Origin: an uncultured Bacteroides sp.
Lineage (GTDB): Bacteria; Bacteroidota; Bacteroidia; Bacteroidales; Bacteroidaceae
Assembly (NCBI RefSeq): GCF_902491285.1
Contig: NZ_CABUHK010000059.1
Coordinates: 1-36,971 of the forward strand
Direction: 5' to 3'
Length of the DNA: 36,971 nucleotides
Below, piece after piece: positions 19,501 through 26,818 of the stretch (positions within the stretch are counted from its first letter, which is position 1; each line of letters begins with the position of its first letter). The position numbers and the translations under genes were made by a program. The notes below the pieces were generated by a model. That model was not told where the DNA came from. It made no database searches and saw only the letters and a list, made by a program, of their open reading frames with translations.

Positions 19501-20641
19501 AGCTGCCAAAGACATCAGCAATATCTTTACCCGTTTTTATCAAACGGAACAGTTGGATTCGTTGTTCTATGTAGGTACCGGCATCGGCCTTTCGCTTTCT
19601 AAAGGCATAGTCGAACTACATCATGGAAGTATTGAAGTTTCCAGTGAATTGGGAGAAGGCACTACCTTCTGCATACATCTGAAAACCGGAAAAGAACACT
19701 TTACCTCCGAACAAATCTGTGACACAAAAGATACATTTACATCTAATGAAGTTAATGAGTTAAGTGCAGAGTTCCAACAATATCTGTTGTCGGAACAAAC
19801 AGCTTCAAACAATGACACCCGACTAAAGGAAGGAGAGTATAAAATTCTTATTGTGGAGGACAACGACTCATTAAAAGAAATGTTGACCAAAATATTCGAA
19901 GAATTCTATATTGTCATTACCGCTTCCAACGGCAAGGAAGGGCTGGAGAAAGTACGTTCCGAAAATCCCAACATCGTGCTCAGCGATATCATTATGCCGG
20001 AGATGTCCGGTACGGAACTTTGCCAAGCCATTAAAACCGATTTTGATACCTGCCATATACCTGTAGTTCTGCTGACGGCCAAAACCGCCATCGAGCACAA
20101 CCTGGAAGGATTGAGAATGGGAGCGGATGATTATATTACCAAACCGTTTAACATCAATATCTTGCTGTCCCGCTGTAACAATCTGGTCAATAACCGGATC
20201 ATAATGCAAGAGAAGTTCAGCAAACAGCCACAAGGAAACGTACAAATTCTGACCAACAACATAATGGACAAGAAGTTCATGGATAAAGTGATGGAAATTA
20301 TCGAACAGGAAATGGAGAATGGAGATTTCAATGTAGATATGCTGGCAACGCACATGAGTATTTCCCGCACAAAACTTTTCTCCAAGTTAAAAGCCATTAC
20401 AGGGCAGACACCTGCTGATTTCATTATGACTCTCCGCTTGAAACGTGCAGCATTCTTACTGAAGAACAACATGGAACTGAATATTGCGGAAATATCAGAC
20501 CAGGTAGGTTTCAATGTTCCCAAATATTTTAGCAAATGTTTTAAGGAGAGATACCACGTCACCCCACAAACTTACCGGAAAGGAGACACCAGCCCCTCCG
20601 AGGATGAGGGAACGACCAATAAACCTGGATTCAAGACGTAA
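16586..20641 (+). CDS. Hybrid two-component system sensor kinase/response regulator (HTCS)
   Basis: A 1351-residue one-protein signalling system of the Bacteroides utilization-locus type. A signal peptide (about 1-22) leads into a large periplasmic double beta-propeller of two-component-propeller repeats (recurring GLSHNSIISIYQDERGFMWFGT-like blades), about residues 25-680. A Y_Y_Y domain covers about 690-760 and a membrane helix about 765-786. HisKA follows with His822 (FFTNISHEFRTPLTL), then HATPase (NNLISNAFKH, DNGSGIA, GTGIGLSLSKG), a receiver with Asp1134 (VLSDIIMPEMSG) and Lys in ITKPF, and a C-terminal AraC-type HTH, about 1258-1335. All catalytic residues are present. It should bind an oligosaccharide in the periplasm and activate the divergent GH88 and SusC promoters. 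Ligand unknown. Confidence 0.95.
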   Translation: MRNRIFLICYFLCVHILTCSTQSISFRHLTTDNGLSHNSIISIYQDERGFMWFGTRNGVSLYNGKDFKIYQKEKNNSNSILYNDIYHITGDQNGHVYIMTNRGISAYDIEKGQFTPIIKKSTRAEFFSEYLYAATSNQIFKYDGTKFDLFYKMPQNNSIIQRLYVYNDSVLIGTNKGLYILNAQKELTQPIKEGNISDIIRDSSGCYWITAKSGHGVYCIQGKQINNFLYEADDPSTISSNYTHRCCEDKQGNIWIGTFNGLNKYDKQTRKFTRYVKKENSKSLSNSSIWGLHCDLQGTIWIGTYSGGINYFNPQKQIYREYQTSSKEKEGLSSPIVKRMTEDDEGNLWIGTEKGGINKYDPVTQTYQWYTDKNTPNNYRQGNVRAIYYDSIQKVMWFGIHLEGLNKLDLKTGRSTNYKYKKGDRTSIPSNLIEDILPYQGRLILATNNGIGLFNPETGTCKPLFHDEVAFNNTISSFGLTLDHKGILWIANNNNGACAYDFGTQKLSIYKYKSANEHSISSNSINSIYEDSQNRLWFCTNENGLDLYRRETDDFENFDMSKNGLASNIIYNICELSPNRLLVTTDKGFSILDYQQKRFKNYEELPLSCINENALYKNKKGEIFIGGTTGIISFFEKELEESPRSYRIYPFRLIVNGKDINVGDKDSILTRDITYTPKITLKPNQNIFSIEYTTTDYIPFNKDKIIYRLEGFSNTWNSLEQNVITYTNLNPGKYTLVVKARNINESLVPPSRLQIEILPPFYHTIWAYLLYFICIAGIVCYLIRTYHRRIQLQESLKYEKKHAEDIEKLNQAKLRFFTNISHEFRTPLTLIIGQMEMLLQMRSFAPNVYNKILGVYKSCLQLRGLITELLDFRKQEQGYMTIKVSEHNIVDFVYEHYLLFQEYAVQRQITFNFEKSSDNISLWYDAKQMQKVINNLISNAFKHTKAGGIISISIRKRNQEVLIDVTDNGSGIAAKDISNIFTRFYQTEQLDSLFYVGTGIGLSLSKGIVELHHGSIEVSSELGEGTTFCIHLKTGKEHFTSEQICDTKDTFTSNEVNELSAEFQQYLLSEQTASNNDTRLKEGEYKILIVEDNDSLKEMLTKIFEEFYIVITASNGKEGLEKVRSENPNIVLSDIIMPEMSGTELCQAIKTDFDTCHIPVVLLTAKTAIEHNLEGLRMGADDYITKPFNINILLSRCNNLVNNRIIMQEKFSKQPQGNVQILTNNIMDKKFMDKVMEIIEQEMENGDFNVDMLATHMSISRTKLFSKLKAITGQTPADFIMTLRLKRAAFLLKNNMELNIAEISDQVGFNVPKYFSKCFKERYHVTPQTYRKGDTSPSEDEGTTNKPGFKT

Positions 20642-20674
20642 AACTAAAATTATCTAATACAATTTCAGCAATGC

Positions 20675-21403
20675 TTAATCAAACAATTCCCTCAATACCT
20701 CCAGTGATTTCAAAGCCGGGAAGTCCGGCAGGTGCAGGCTATAATAATCATTTATAATCGTCAGGCAGCGGGCACGTTCCGCACGGCTCATGCCGAAGAG
20801 ATGCATCGTCTCATAATTCATACGCATCAGTTGCCGAAGCCGCCCGGCATCTTCGGGATTGATATAAGATGAATGCAACTGGGGACGAATGGAAGTGAAG
20901 CAAGCATTCAGCAAGTCGAAATAATCGCCGGCATGATAATCGTCAAGATTGGGATAAAGCCCCAGGAAACGGGAAAGCCTCATCAGAAAGACCAGATGAA
21001 AATTGGCAAAACCCTCACTGCACTCGTCCAGCCAAATGATAGAATGTTGCAGATAGGCAAACAACGGACGGTTCTCCGCTTCTTCACGGACAGCCCGATA
21101 AAGAAACTCAGCCAGAAAAAGCGCCATCGAAGACTTGTACGGGTCATAAGGAATAGACGAAAAAGGATAAAAAGATTTCGCTTCCTTCACCCGATAGAGT
21201 GTAGCGTTCGGCCTGTAATCAGCTTCAAATTCAATAAAAGACAACGGTTGGAACAGAACGGACTTCACTGCCGCCTTTCGCGAACGAGGCACTGCCACAA
21301 GGAAAGAAGCCCTGCCGGACAACTCCGTGTACATATCTACAATGATAGACGTATCATTATATTTCAGCGTATGAAGAACAATTCCTTTCGTTTTTTGCAA
21401 CAT
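20675..21403 (-). CDS. recO: DNA repair protein RecO
   Basis: A 242-residue RecO: an N-terminal OB-fold that binds single-stranded DNA ([27 protein letters not shown]) followed by a helical domain. RecO works with RecR to load RecA on SSB-coated DNA during gap repair. Length and opening motif match the Bacteroidetes form. As in other Bacteroidetes RecO proteins the helical domain lacks an obvious four-cysteine zinc site. The gene is convergent with the hybrid two-component gene (33 bases apart, no clear terminator) and divergent from the recombinase. A -7 box TAATTTTG on the minus strand at 21432-21439 is a likely promoter element. Confidence 0.93.
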   Translation of the reverse strand: MLQKTKGIVLHTLKYNDTSIIVDMYTELSGRASFLVAVPRSRKAAVKSVLFQPLSFIEFEADYRPNATLYRVKEAKSFYPFSSIPYDPYKSSMALFLAEFLYRAVREEAENRPLFAYLQHSIIWLDECSEGFANFHLVFLMRLSRFLGLYPNLDDYHAGDYFDLLNACFTSIRPQLHSSYINPEDAGRLRQLMRMNYETMHLFGMSRAERARCLTIINDYYSLHLPDFPALKSLEVLRELFD

Positions 21404-21431
21404 AGCAGACTACCTCATTATCAATCCGGAA

Positions 21432-21439
21432 CAAAATTA
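21432..21439 (-). promoter_or_regulatory. Candidate -7 box for recO
   Basis: On the minus strand this reads TAATTTTG, matching TAnnTTTG, 28 bases upstream of the recO ATG. No good -33 box is seen at the usual spacing. Confidence 0.4.
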
Positions 21440-21497
21440 CAAAAAATTACATGGCAATCGGAGAGTTTTCATAGGCATTAACAACAAAAAAGATAAC

Positions 21498-21505
21498 TAC
21501 TTTTG
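21498..21505 (+). promoter_or_regulatory. Candidate -7 box for the recombinase gene
   Basis: TACTTTTG matches the Bacteroides -7 consensus, 38 bases before the recombinase ATG. The -33 region is poor (no TTTG at 19-21 bases), so constitutive activity should be low. Confidence 0.4.
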
Positions 21506-21543
21506 TTATTGTTCCTGACTAACATATAAAGATAAACAAGCTT

Positions 21544-22503
21544 ATGAAACAAAAAAGTAACAGAAATGGATTTACCGTATGTGCCAAAGCGTATATACGG
21601 AAGCTACAAGAGGAAGGGCGCTATTCGACAGCACACGTGTATAAGAACGCCGTTCTTTCATTCACAAAGTTCTGCGCTACGCCGGGCATATCATTCGCGC
21701 AAATCACACGCGACAGCCTGAGACGGTACGGACAGTATCTTCACGAATACGGGCTAAGACCGAATACAGTCTCTACTTATATGCGTATGCTGCGCAGCAT
21801 TTACAACCGTGGCGTGGAAGCAGGTATCGCCCGCTTTATCCCGCGTTTGTTCCGCGATGTGTACACAGGAGTCGATGTACGGCAAAAGAAAGCATTGCCG
21901 CCCAACGAATTGCATACCCTTCTTTACAAGACTCCCCCGTCCGAACATCTGAGCCGCACACAAGCCATCGCACGACTGATGTTCCAGTTTTGTGGTATGC
22001 CGTTCTCAGACCTCGCACATATAGAAAAATCGGCGTTGGAGCAAGGCGTTCTCAGATATAACCGTGTAAAGACAGGCACGCCGATGAGCCTTGAAATACT
22101 GGATATGTCGAAAAAAGAGATGAACAGACTACGCAACAACAACGAACCGAGGGAGGATTATCCGGACTATCTGTTCAATATCATGAAAGGCGACAAGCCA
22201 CGGAAAGACGAGGGTGTTTACAAAGAATACCAGTCGGCTCTGCGCCGGTTTAATAACCAACTGAAAAGCCTGTCGAAAGAATTGCACCTGAAATCACCCG
22301 TCACCTCATATACTATCCGACATTCCTGGGCAACAAACGCAAAGTATCAGGGAATCTCCATCGAGATGATTAGTGAATCACTGGGACACAAATCAATCAA
22401 GACAACACAGACTTATTTGAAAGGTTTCGGATTAAAAGAAAGGACAGAAGCCAATAGAATAAATTGTTCTTACATCGAATCTTACAGAAAAAGCAATCAC
22501 TAA
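21544..22503 (+). CDS. Tyrosine recombinase (putative promoter invertase)
   Basis: A 319-residue site-specific recombinase. The N-terminal SAM-like core-binding domain (about 10-105) is followed by the catalytic domain. Visible catalytic residues are Arg259 (SYTIRHSWAT), His282 (SLGHKSIKTT) and the nucleophile Tyr291 (TQTYLKGF). The first catalytic arginine, usually in FxxRGMxFxDLA in Bacteroides recombinases, appears as Cys150 (FQFCGMPFSDLAHI); this alignment is by eye. The gene lies immediately upstream of a 250-base segment bounded by 20-bp perfect inverted repeats, in the same orientation as the fimbrial operon beyond. That context, typical of Bacteroides DNA invertases, suggests it flips the promoter segment. 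It could also act on distant sites. No phage or conjugation genes are nearby, so an integrase of a mobile element is less likely. Confidence 0.9.
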   Translation: MKQKSNRNGFTVCAKAYIRKLQEEGRYSTAHVYKNAVLSFTKFCATPGISFAQITRDSLRRYGQYLHEYGLRPNTVSTYMRMLRSIYNRGVEAGIARFIPRLFRDVYTGVDVRQKKALPPNELHTLLYKTPPSEHLSRTQAIARLMFQFCGMPFSDLAHIEKSALEQGVLRYNRVKTGTPMSLEILDMSKKEMNRLRNNNEPREDYPDYLFNIMKGDKPRKDEGVYKEYQSALRRFNNQLKSLSKELHLKSPVTSYTIRHSWATNAKYQGISIEMISESLGHKSIKTTQTYLKGFGLKERTEANRINCSYIESYRKSNH

Positions 22504-22537
22504 TCAATAACACGCTATAAACAAACACTTTAACACA

Positions 22538-22560
22538 TCTGTTACTTCTTAGGTAACGGA
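22538..22560 (+). repeat. Left recombination site of the invertible segment
   Basis: The site is two 8-base arms in inverted orientation, TCTGTTAC and GTAACGGA (one mismatch), around a 7-base spacer TTCTTAG. This is the architecture of a tyrosine-recombinase core site. Bases 22541-22560 are identical to the reverse complement of 22811-22830. Confidence 0.8.
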
Positions 22561-22573
22561 TATAAATACGGCA

Positions 22574-22605
22574 CAAAGATATATAAAAAAATCCCATAAT
22601 CCAAA
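22574..22605 (-). promoter_or_regulatory. Promoter inside the invertible segment, pointing left (OFF)
   Basis: On the minus strand a -33 TTTG (22602-22605) is followed after 20 bases by the -7 box TATCTTTG (22574-22581), both perfect Bacteroides elements at proper spacing. Transcription would start near 22568 and run left into the recombinase 3' end. No comparable promoter faces right within the segment, so the assembled state is OFF for the fimbrial operon. Confidence 0.78.
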
Positions 22606-22810
22606 TAAATCAGTTCTTATTTTATTCTTTTTCTTTGAAAAAATAAAATAACAGGTCAGAACATGAAGCAGACTCCTTTCATGTTCAAACTATTTATTGC
22701 TGACTACCAGACATTTTTTCGTCCGAAAGCATTCAAATACATTTTATTTATAAAAGACCGCTGTCTTTTTCCTGTTTTGACTCTGCACATTCCTGTCATG
22801 TTAATGAGAT

Positions 22811-22833
22811 TCCGTTACCTAAGAAGTAACGGA
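22811..22833 (+). repeat. Right recombination site of the invertible segment
   Basis: Two 8-base arms form a perfect inverted pair, TCCGTTAC and GTAACGGA, around the spacer CTAAGAA. The spacer is the reverse complement of the left spacer, so recombination inverts rather than excises. The site ends 19 bases before the operon's first ATG and would lie in the mRNA leader in the ON state. Confidence 0.82.
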
Positions 22834-22852
22834 CACACATAAACAAATATTT

Positions 22853-23476
22853 ATGACACACAAACCCGATATCAGTAAATATCTATGGCTGTCGACCGAC
22901 AGCAGATGGAAGTATACGACGAGTCACAGGCTGGTCGTCCTTTTCATCTTTATTGCTTCTATTCTGCCTGCCCCGAACCTCTGCGGGCAGAACATAGCTA
23001 TCAAGAGTAATCTGCTTTACGACCTCACTACTTCACTCAATCTGGGTGGAGAGATTCGTTGCGACGATACACATACCCTCAGTCTGTCCGTCAACTATAA
23101 TCCGTGGAGCTTCGGCAACAACAAGAAAATAAAGCATTTCCTCATACAGCCGGAATACCGTAAATGGTTCAACGAAGCATTTGCAGGGAGCTTTATCGGT
23201 CTGCAGTTTCACTATGGACTGTTCAATTCCGGTGGGATATTTCCCTCTGCCAACAACCGATACCAAGGCAATCTGGCAGGGTTCGGCATCTCCAGCGGTT
23301 ACCAATGGATGATTAGTCCCCAGTGGAATCTGGAAGCGGGAATCTCATTGGGATATGCCCACCTCAACTACAAACGCTATGGACAACCCGCAGGTGCGCC
23401 CCTGATAGAAAAATCCAGTTACAACTACTGGGGGCCCACGCAAATAGGAATATCAGTCGTGTACTTCATCCAATAA
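22853..23476 (+). CDS. DUF3575 outer-membrane-like protein, first copy
   Basis: A 207-residue protein with a DUF3575 pattern: IKSNLLYDLTTSLNLGGEI, FLIQPEYRKWF, SFIGLQFHYGLFNSGG, YQGNLAGFGISSGYQWMIS, WNLEAGISLGYAHLNYKRY. The alternating aromatic strands and the C-terminal VVYFIQ suggest a small outer-membrane barrel. The N-terminus is unusual: about 24 polar residues precede the hydrophobic signal segment (HRLVVLFIFIASILPAPNLCGQ), so the true start may differ, although no internal ATG fits. It is the first gene of the fimbrial operon, 22 bases after the right recombination site. DUF3575 proteins recur with DUF3868 in Bacteroidetes fimbrial loci; their role in assembly is not known to me. Confidence 0.85.
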   Translation: MTHKPDISKYLWLSTDSRWKYTTSHRLVVLFIFIASILPAPNLCGQNIAIKSNLLYDLTTSLNLGGEIRCDDTHTLSLSVNYNPWSFGNNKKIKHFLIQPEYRKWFNEAFAGSFIGLQFHYGLFNSGGIFPSANNRYQGNLAGFGISSGYQWMISPQWNLEAGISLGYAHLNYKRYGQPAGAPLIEKSSYNYWGPTQIGISVVYFIQ

Positions 23477-23498
23477 ATCAATCTAATAAACGCATAAA

Positions 23499-24551
23499 AT
23501 GAGAACGAAAACATTCATCCTGCTCTGCCTGTTGACATGCAATCTGCTTCCGGCGCAAAATGTCAAGCTGGATATCACCCCCCATTTTCTGGGAGTACGG
23601 GCAGACTCACTACTTCTTTCGATGGACATATCGGTAGAGATAGAGGACATGAACCCGAAAAACGCCGTCATACTGACACCTGTCCTAACCTGCCAAGACC
23701 GGAGAATGTTGCTGCCCGCCATCCACCTGAACGGTAAGCAGAAACAGAAATTATACCTGCGCAACCAGATACTGCGTAAAAAAAGAGACGGTAAGGAACA
23801 CAGTCCGGCATACCTCGTGGCGGTCATTGATGACGAACATCCCCGCACCATTGCCTATCGCACGGCATTGCCGGCGGAAAACTGGATGAACGATGCCACA
23901 GTGTACCTGCGAAGAACAATTGTCAGACCCGAAGGCGAACAGACGCTAAAAGATACGTTAATCATCGCGCCACAGTACGCAGTGCTTCCGCCCGATGTGA
24001 ACGTGACCAGTACGACGGTTCAGCAAGCACCTCCGCCGGCAACAGCAAGCGGCAACGTAACATCTCCGGCTCCGGCCAACAGAAAACTGAAATACAAAGG
24101 TTCGTATGTTTCACCGGCATCGGATGATGTGGATATTCGCAACCAGAAAGAGCTGAACTTCAATCTTGAAGAAGCGAAGATTATGGCGGATATCAATCCG
24201 CAGATGTTATCGCTACGCGAACTTTATACGGTGGCACTGTCATACGCGGACAACAAGGCGAAATTTTATCAGATTATCAATATCAGCGTCAAGTTGTATC
24301 CGGTGCATCCTGCCGCCAACCTTAATGCAGCCGCAGCCGCCATCGAACAGGGGGACACGAAATCGGCTAGTAAATTTCTTTCGATGGCATTGCACGAAGG
24401 ACTGGCCTACAAGAGTTGCCGGGGTGTATATGAACTAATGACAGGAAATACATACGAAGGCATCCGCATATTGAAAGCCGCCAAAGCGGAAGGTTCCGAG
24501 GAAGCCGCGTACAATTTGAATGTCTTTTTCGAGAATAACAAACGGCCTTAA
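23499..24551 (+). CDS. DUF3868 protein, short form without the OmpA-like domain
   Basis: A 350-residue exported protein (signal about 1-20, ...LLPAQ). Residues about 20-125 match DUF3868: strand-rich, with SVEIEDMNPKNAVILTPVL, YLRNQILRKKR and ENWMNDATVYLRR. A Pro/Ala/Thr-rich linker follows (QQAPPPATASG). The C-terminal third is a helical TPR-like region (LSLRELYTVALSYADNKAKFYQIINISVKLYPVHPAANLNAAAAAIEQGD). Compared with the 471-residue paralogue downstream, the OmpA-like segment between linker and TPR part is missing, so it probably does not anchor to peptidoglycan. It lies 22 bases after the first DUF3575 gene and 12 before the second, consistent with one transcript. Likely a periplasmic or outer-membrane accessory to fimbria assembly; function unproven. 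Confidence 0.82.
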   Translation: MRTKTFILLCLLTCNLLPAQNVKLDITPHFLGVRADSLLLSMDISVEIEDMNPKNAVILTPVLTCQDRRMLLPAIHLNGKQKQKLYLRNQILRKKRDGKEHSPAYLVAVIDDEHPRTIAYRTALPAENWMNDATVYLRRTIVRPEGEQTLKDTLIIAPQYAVLPPDVNVTSTTVQQAPPPATASGNVTSPAPANRKLKYKGSYVSPASDDVDIRNQKELNFNLEEAKIMADINPQMLSLRELYTVALSYADNKAKFYQIINISVKLYPVHPAANLNAAAAAIEQGDTKSASKFLSMALHEGLAYKSCRGVYELMTGNTYEGIRILKAAKAEGSEEAAYNLNVFFENNKRP

Positions 24552-24563
24552 CCGACAGATACA

Positions 24564-25127
24564 ATGAGATATTTCATACTCCTGCTCATATTATCCGGTT
24601 GCCTTGACGGCTATTCACAAAAAGTATCCGTCAGGCTCAACACGCTTCCGGCCATCGACGGGGCTTTCGGAGCCGGAATCTCTTATGCCATAGGAAACAA
24701 GAACACCGTCGAACTGGCAGGTAGCCTGCGACCGTGGAAACGGAGTGAAATGTACGCGAACCGCTACTGGCTGATACAGCCCGAATATAAATACTGGACT
24801 TGCCAGAAGTTTAACGGTTTTTTCTGGGGAGCTTATCTCAATGGGGCACAATTTAATGTCGGCGGGAAGAAGCTACCTTTCGGCATATTTTCCCATCTGA
24901 AGAAATACCGATATGAGGGCTGGCTTGCAGGAGGTGGCATCAGTTGCGGCTACCATTGGATGCTGAACGACCATTGGAATGTAGAGACGAGCTTGGGAGT
25001 GGGGTACGATTTCATTCATTATAAACAATACAACTGCGTCAGGAAATGTGCCGGATTACGTGATAAAGGACACTATCACTATATAGGCCCCAGCAAAGCA
25101 TCCATAAGTTTGGTTTATCTATTTTAA
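24564..25127 (+). CDS. DUF3575 outer-membrane-like protein, second copy
   Basis: A 187-residue paralogue of the operon's first gene with a normal signal peptide (MRYFILLLILSGCLDGYSQ). Family strands are clear: VSVRLNTLPAIDGAFGAGISYAI, YWLIQPEYKYWTCQKFNGFFWGAYL, RYEGWLAGGGISCGYHWMLNDHWNVE, SLGVGYDFIHYKQY, ending SLVYLF. Three cysteines in the C-terminal half set it apart from the first copy. It forms a second DUF3575/DUF3868 pair with the gene at 25378. Presumably it sits in the outer membrane and assists the fimbrial machinery. Confidence 0.85.
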   Translation: MRYFILLLILSGCLDGYSQKVSVRLNTLPAIDGAFGAGISYAIGNKNTVELAGSLRPWKRSEMYANRYWLIQPEYKYWTCQKFNGFFWGAYLNGAQFNVGGKKLPFGIFSHLKKYRYEGWLAGGGISCGYHWMLNDHWNVETSLGVGYDFIHYKQYNCVRKCAGLRDKGHYHYIGPSKASISLVYLF

Positions 25128-25138
25128 AAGAACGAAGT

Positions 25139-25330
25139 ATGAAGAATATATGGAAAGTTTGGTTTTCGAAAAGAAGAAGCATCTACCTCCGGATAGCACG
25201 CAAATACCAAAGCACTCCCTGGCGGGTATATCACCTGGGACATGGCGGTATCAGCAAAAACAAGAAGGATATAAAGATATTGGAAGAATTACAACAACAT
25301 GGAATAATCTCCCAAATTTATCCCTGGTGA
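25139..25330 (+). CDS. Small basic protein in the fimbrial operon (unknown)
   Basis: A 63-residue frame starting 11 bases after the second DUF3575 gene and ending 47 bases before the second DUF3868 gene. It is strongly basic at the N-terminus (KVWFSKRRSIYLRIARKY) and has a compact core (TPWRVYHLGHGG, then ISKNKKDIKILEELQQHGIIS), which resembles a short helical nucleic-acid-binding fold. No signal peptide is seen. An overlapping frame (25150-25350) is less convincing because it is longer than the gap suggests and has a poorer composition. Tight packing in the operon argues for a real gene. It might be a regulator or RNA-binding protein acting on the operon; function is inference. Confidence 0.55.
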   Translation: MKNIWKVWFSKRRSIYLRIARKYQSTPWRVYHLGHGGISKNKKDIKILEELQQHGIISQIYPW

Positions 25331-25377
25331 CATACACCACACCGGTATGAAATGAAGAAATACAGATTATTGCAACT

Positions 25378-26793
25378 ATGAAGACAAGAGGATTTTTTAT
25401 TATTGCGCTCATTCTATCCCTTTCGATACAAGCTCAAACGGTTGTAACGAAAGAGCAGGGCTCCGTTCGCACTACTTCCTCTAGCCTGTATAAGATGGGG
25501 AAAGAGTTAGTGGTTTCTATTTCGATAGACATCACCCGCGACTTCTCGCCCAATGAATCAATGGTGCTCGTTCCTGTTATCACTGACAGTCCGGAGCATC
25601 AGTTGGAGCTGCCGCCTATTTATATCAACAGCCGGAAACAACATATCATTTTCCAGCGGGAGACAAGTAAAAAAGAAAAGGAAGCCCAAGCCCTGCAAAG
25701 AAAAAACGGAGTCAGGCAGACTATGCATTACCTGCAATCCGTTCCGTTTGAGAAATGGATGAACCGGGCTGCGCTCTCACTGATAGAGAGGAGTTGCGGT
25801 TGCGGTATTCCCGGTACGGAAGACTTCACCTGCATCGCCCGCCTGCATCCACAGCCAATGCCTGCTCCGCAACTTGCGTTCCTGACTCCGCAAATCGAGA
25901 AATCGAAAATCAGAAAGGAGAAAGGATCGGCGTTCATTGACTTTCCCGTCAATGTAGCTGTCATTAATGACAAGTACAGTAATAATGCAGCCGAACTGAA
26001 CAAAATCATAGAAACAATCAACACCATCAAAAAAGACAGTAATGTAAGCATCACACACATCAGTATTCACGGTTATGCATCACCGGACGGGCCGTTGCGG
26101 ATAAACGAACGACTGTCCCGCGAACGCACGCAAGCATTGAAAGAATACGTAAGCCGGTTATACACATTCGAAGGAAAGGATATTCACACATCCTATACGC
26201 CCGAAGACTGGGAAGGGTTTGAGGCGCTTCTTGGCGATACGGTTTTTCAGCAGAAAGAGGCAATCATGAGAATTGTGACAAGCGACCGTCATCCCGACCA
26301 TAAAGAAAAGATGATAAAGAGCCGGTTTCCGGCGTTCTACCGTTTTGCATCGAGACACTGGTTCACTTTACTCAGACATTCCGACTATACTGTCGAGTAT
26401 CATGTACGCCCGTTTACGGTAGAGGAATCGCAGAAGGTATTCGATACGAATCCTAAGAATTTGAGTCTGGAAGAGATGTTCCGTCTCGCACTCACACACT
26501 CTCCGGGAAGCAAAATGTACAACAGGATTTTTATGACTGCCGTACAACTGTTTCCCGATAATCCTACTGCGAACCTGAACGCTGCCTGCATAGCCCTGAT
26601 GCAAAAAGACACAAAGACTGCCACCGCTTTTCTCCGGAAAGCTCCGGCAGTGCCGGAAAAGACATTGGCAGAAGGGGTCGCCTGTTTCCTTCAGGGAGAT
26701 TACGAGAAAGCAGAAACACTATTCCGGCAGGCCAAAGACGCAGGATTGCCGCAAGCGGATGAAAACTTAAAACAAATTGGGGAATTTAAATAA
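25378..26793 (+). CDS. DUF3868 protein with OmpA-like domain
   Basis: A 471-residue exported protein (signal 1-20, ...SIQAQ). DUF3868 occupies about residues 20-140 (SISIDITRDFSPNESMVLVPVI, EKWMNRAALSL). A linker precedes an OmpA-like domain at about 195-330 (INDKYSNNAAELNKIIETIN, ITHISIHGYASPDGP, NERLSRERTQALKEYV). That pattern normally binds peptidoglycan, where an Asp and an Arg grip diaminopimelate. A TPR-like C-terminus follows (LSLEEMFRLALTHSPGSKMYNRIFMTAVQLFPDNPTANLNAA). It should link the outer-membrane fimbrial base to the cell wall. The fimbrillin gene follows after 25 bases. It is the full-length counterpart of the truncated paralogue at 23499. Confidence 0.85.
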   Translation: MKTRGFFIIALILSLSIQAQTVVTKEQGSVRTTSSSLYKMGKELVVSISIDITRDFSPNESMVLVPVITDSPEHQLELPPIYINSRKQHIIFQRETSKKEKEAQALQRKNGVRQTMHYLQSVPFEKWMNRAALSLIERSCGCGIPGTEDFTCIARLHPQPMPAPQLAFLTPQIEKSKIRKEKGSAFIDFPVNVAVINDKYSNNAAELNKIIETINTIKKDSNVSITHISIHGYASPDGPLRINERLSRERTQALKEYVSRLYTFEGKDIHTSYTPEDWEGFEALLGDTVFQQKEAIMRIVTSDRHPDHKEKMIKSRFPAFYRFASRHWFTLLRHSDYTVEYHVRPFTVEESQKVFDTNPKNLSLEEMFRLALTHSPGSKMYNRIFMTAVQLFPDNPTANLNAACIALMQKDTKTATAFLRKAPAVPEKTLAEGVACFLQGDYEKAETLFRQAKDAGLPQADENLKQIGEFK

Positions 26794-26818
26794 TTTATTT
26801 AATTAAAATCAAAGTAAG

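Larger units (their letters stand above)
22504..22852. promoter_or_regulatory. Invertible promoter region of the fimbrial operon
   Basis: The gap between recombinase and operon holds two inverted 20-bp identical repeats (22541-22560 and 22811-22830) around a 250-bp segment. The segment is A+T-rich, has no open frame, and contains one well-formed Bacteroides promoter, currently directed leftward. It also holds a 9-bp stem with 10-base loop (22659-22667 with 22678-22686) that could act as a terminator or insulator in either orientation. Inversion would put the promoter about 50 bases upstream of the first operon gene. Confidence 0.8.

Noticed and set aside
21544..22503. Recombinase as integrase of a phage or conjugative element
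   Set aside because: No phage, mobilisation or conjugation genes are present, and the matching inverted sites flank a promoter immediately downstream.
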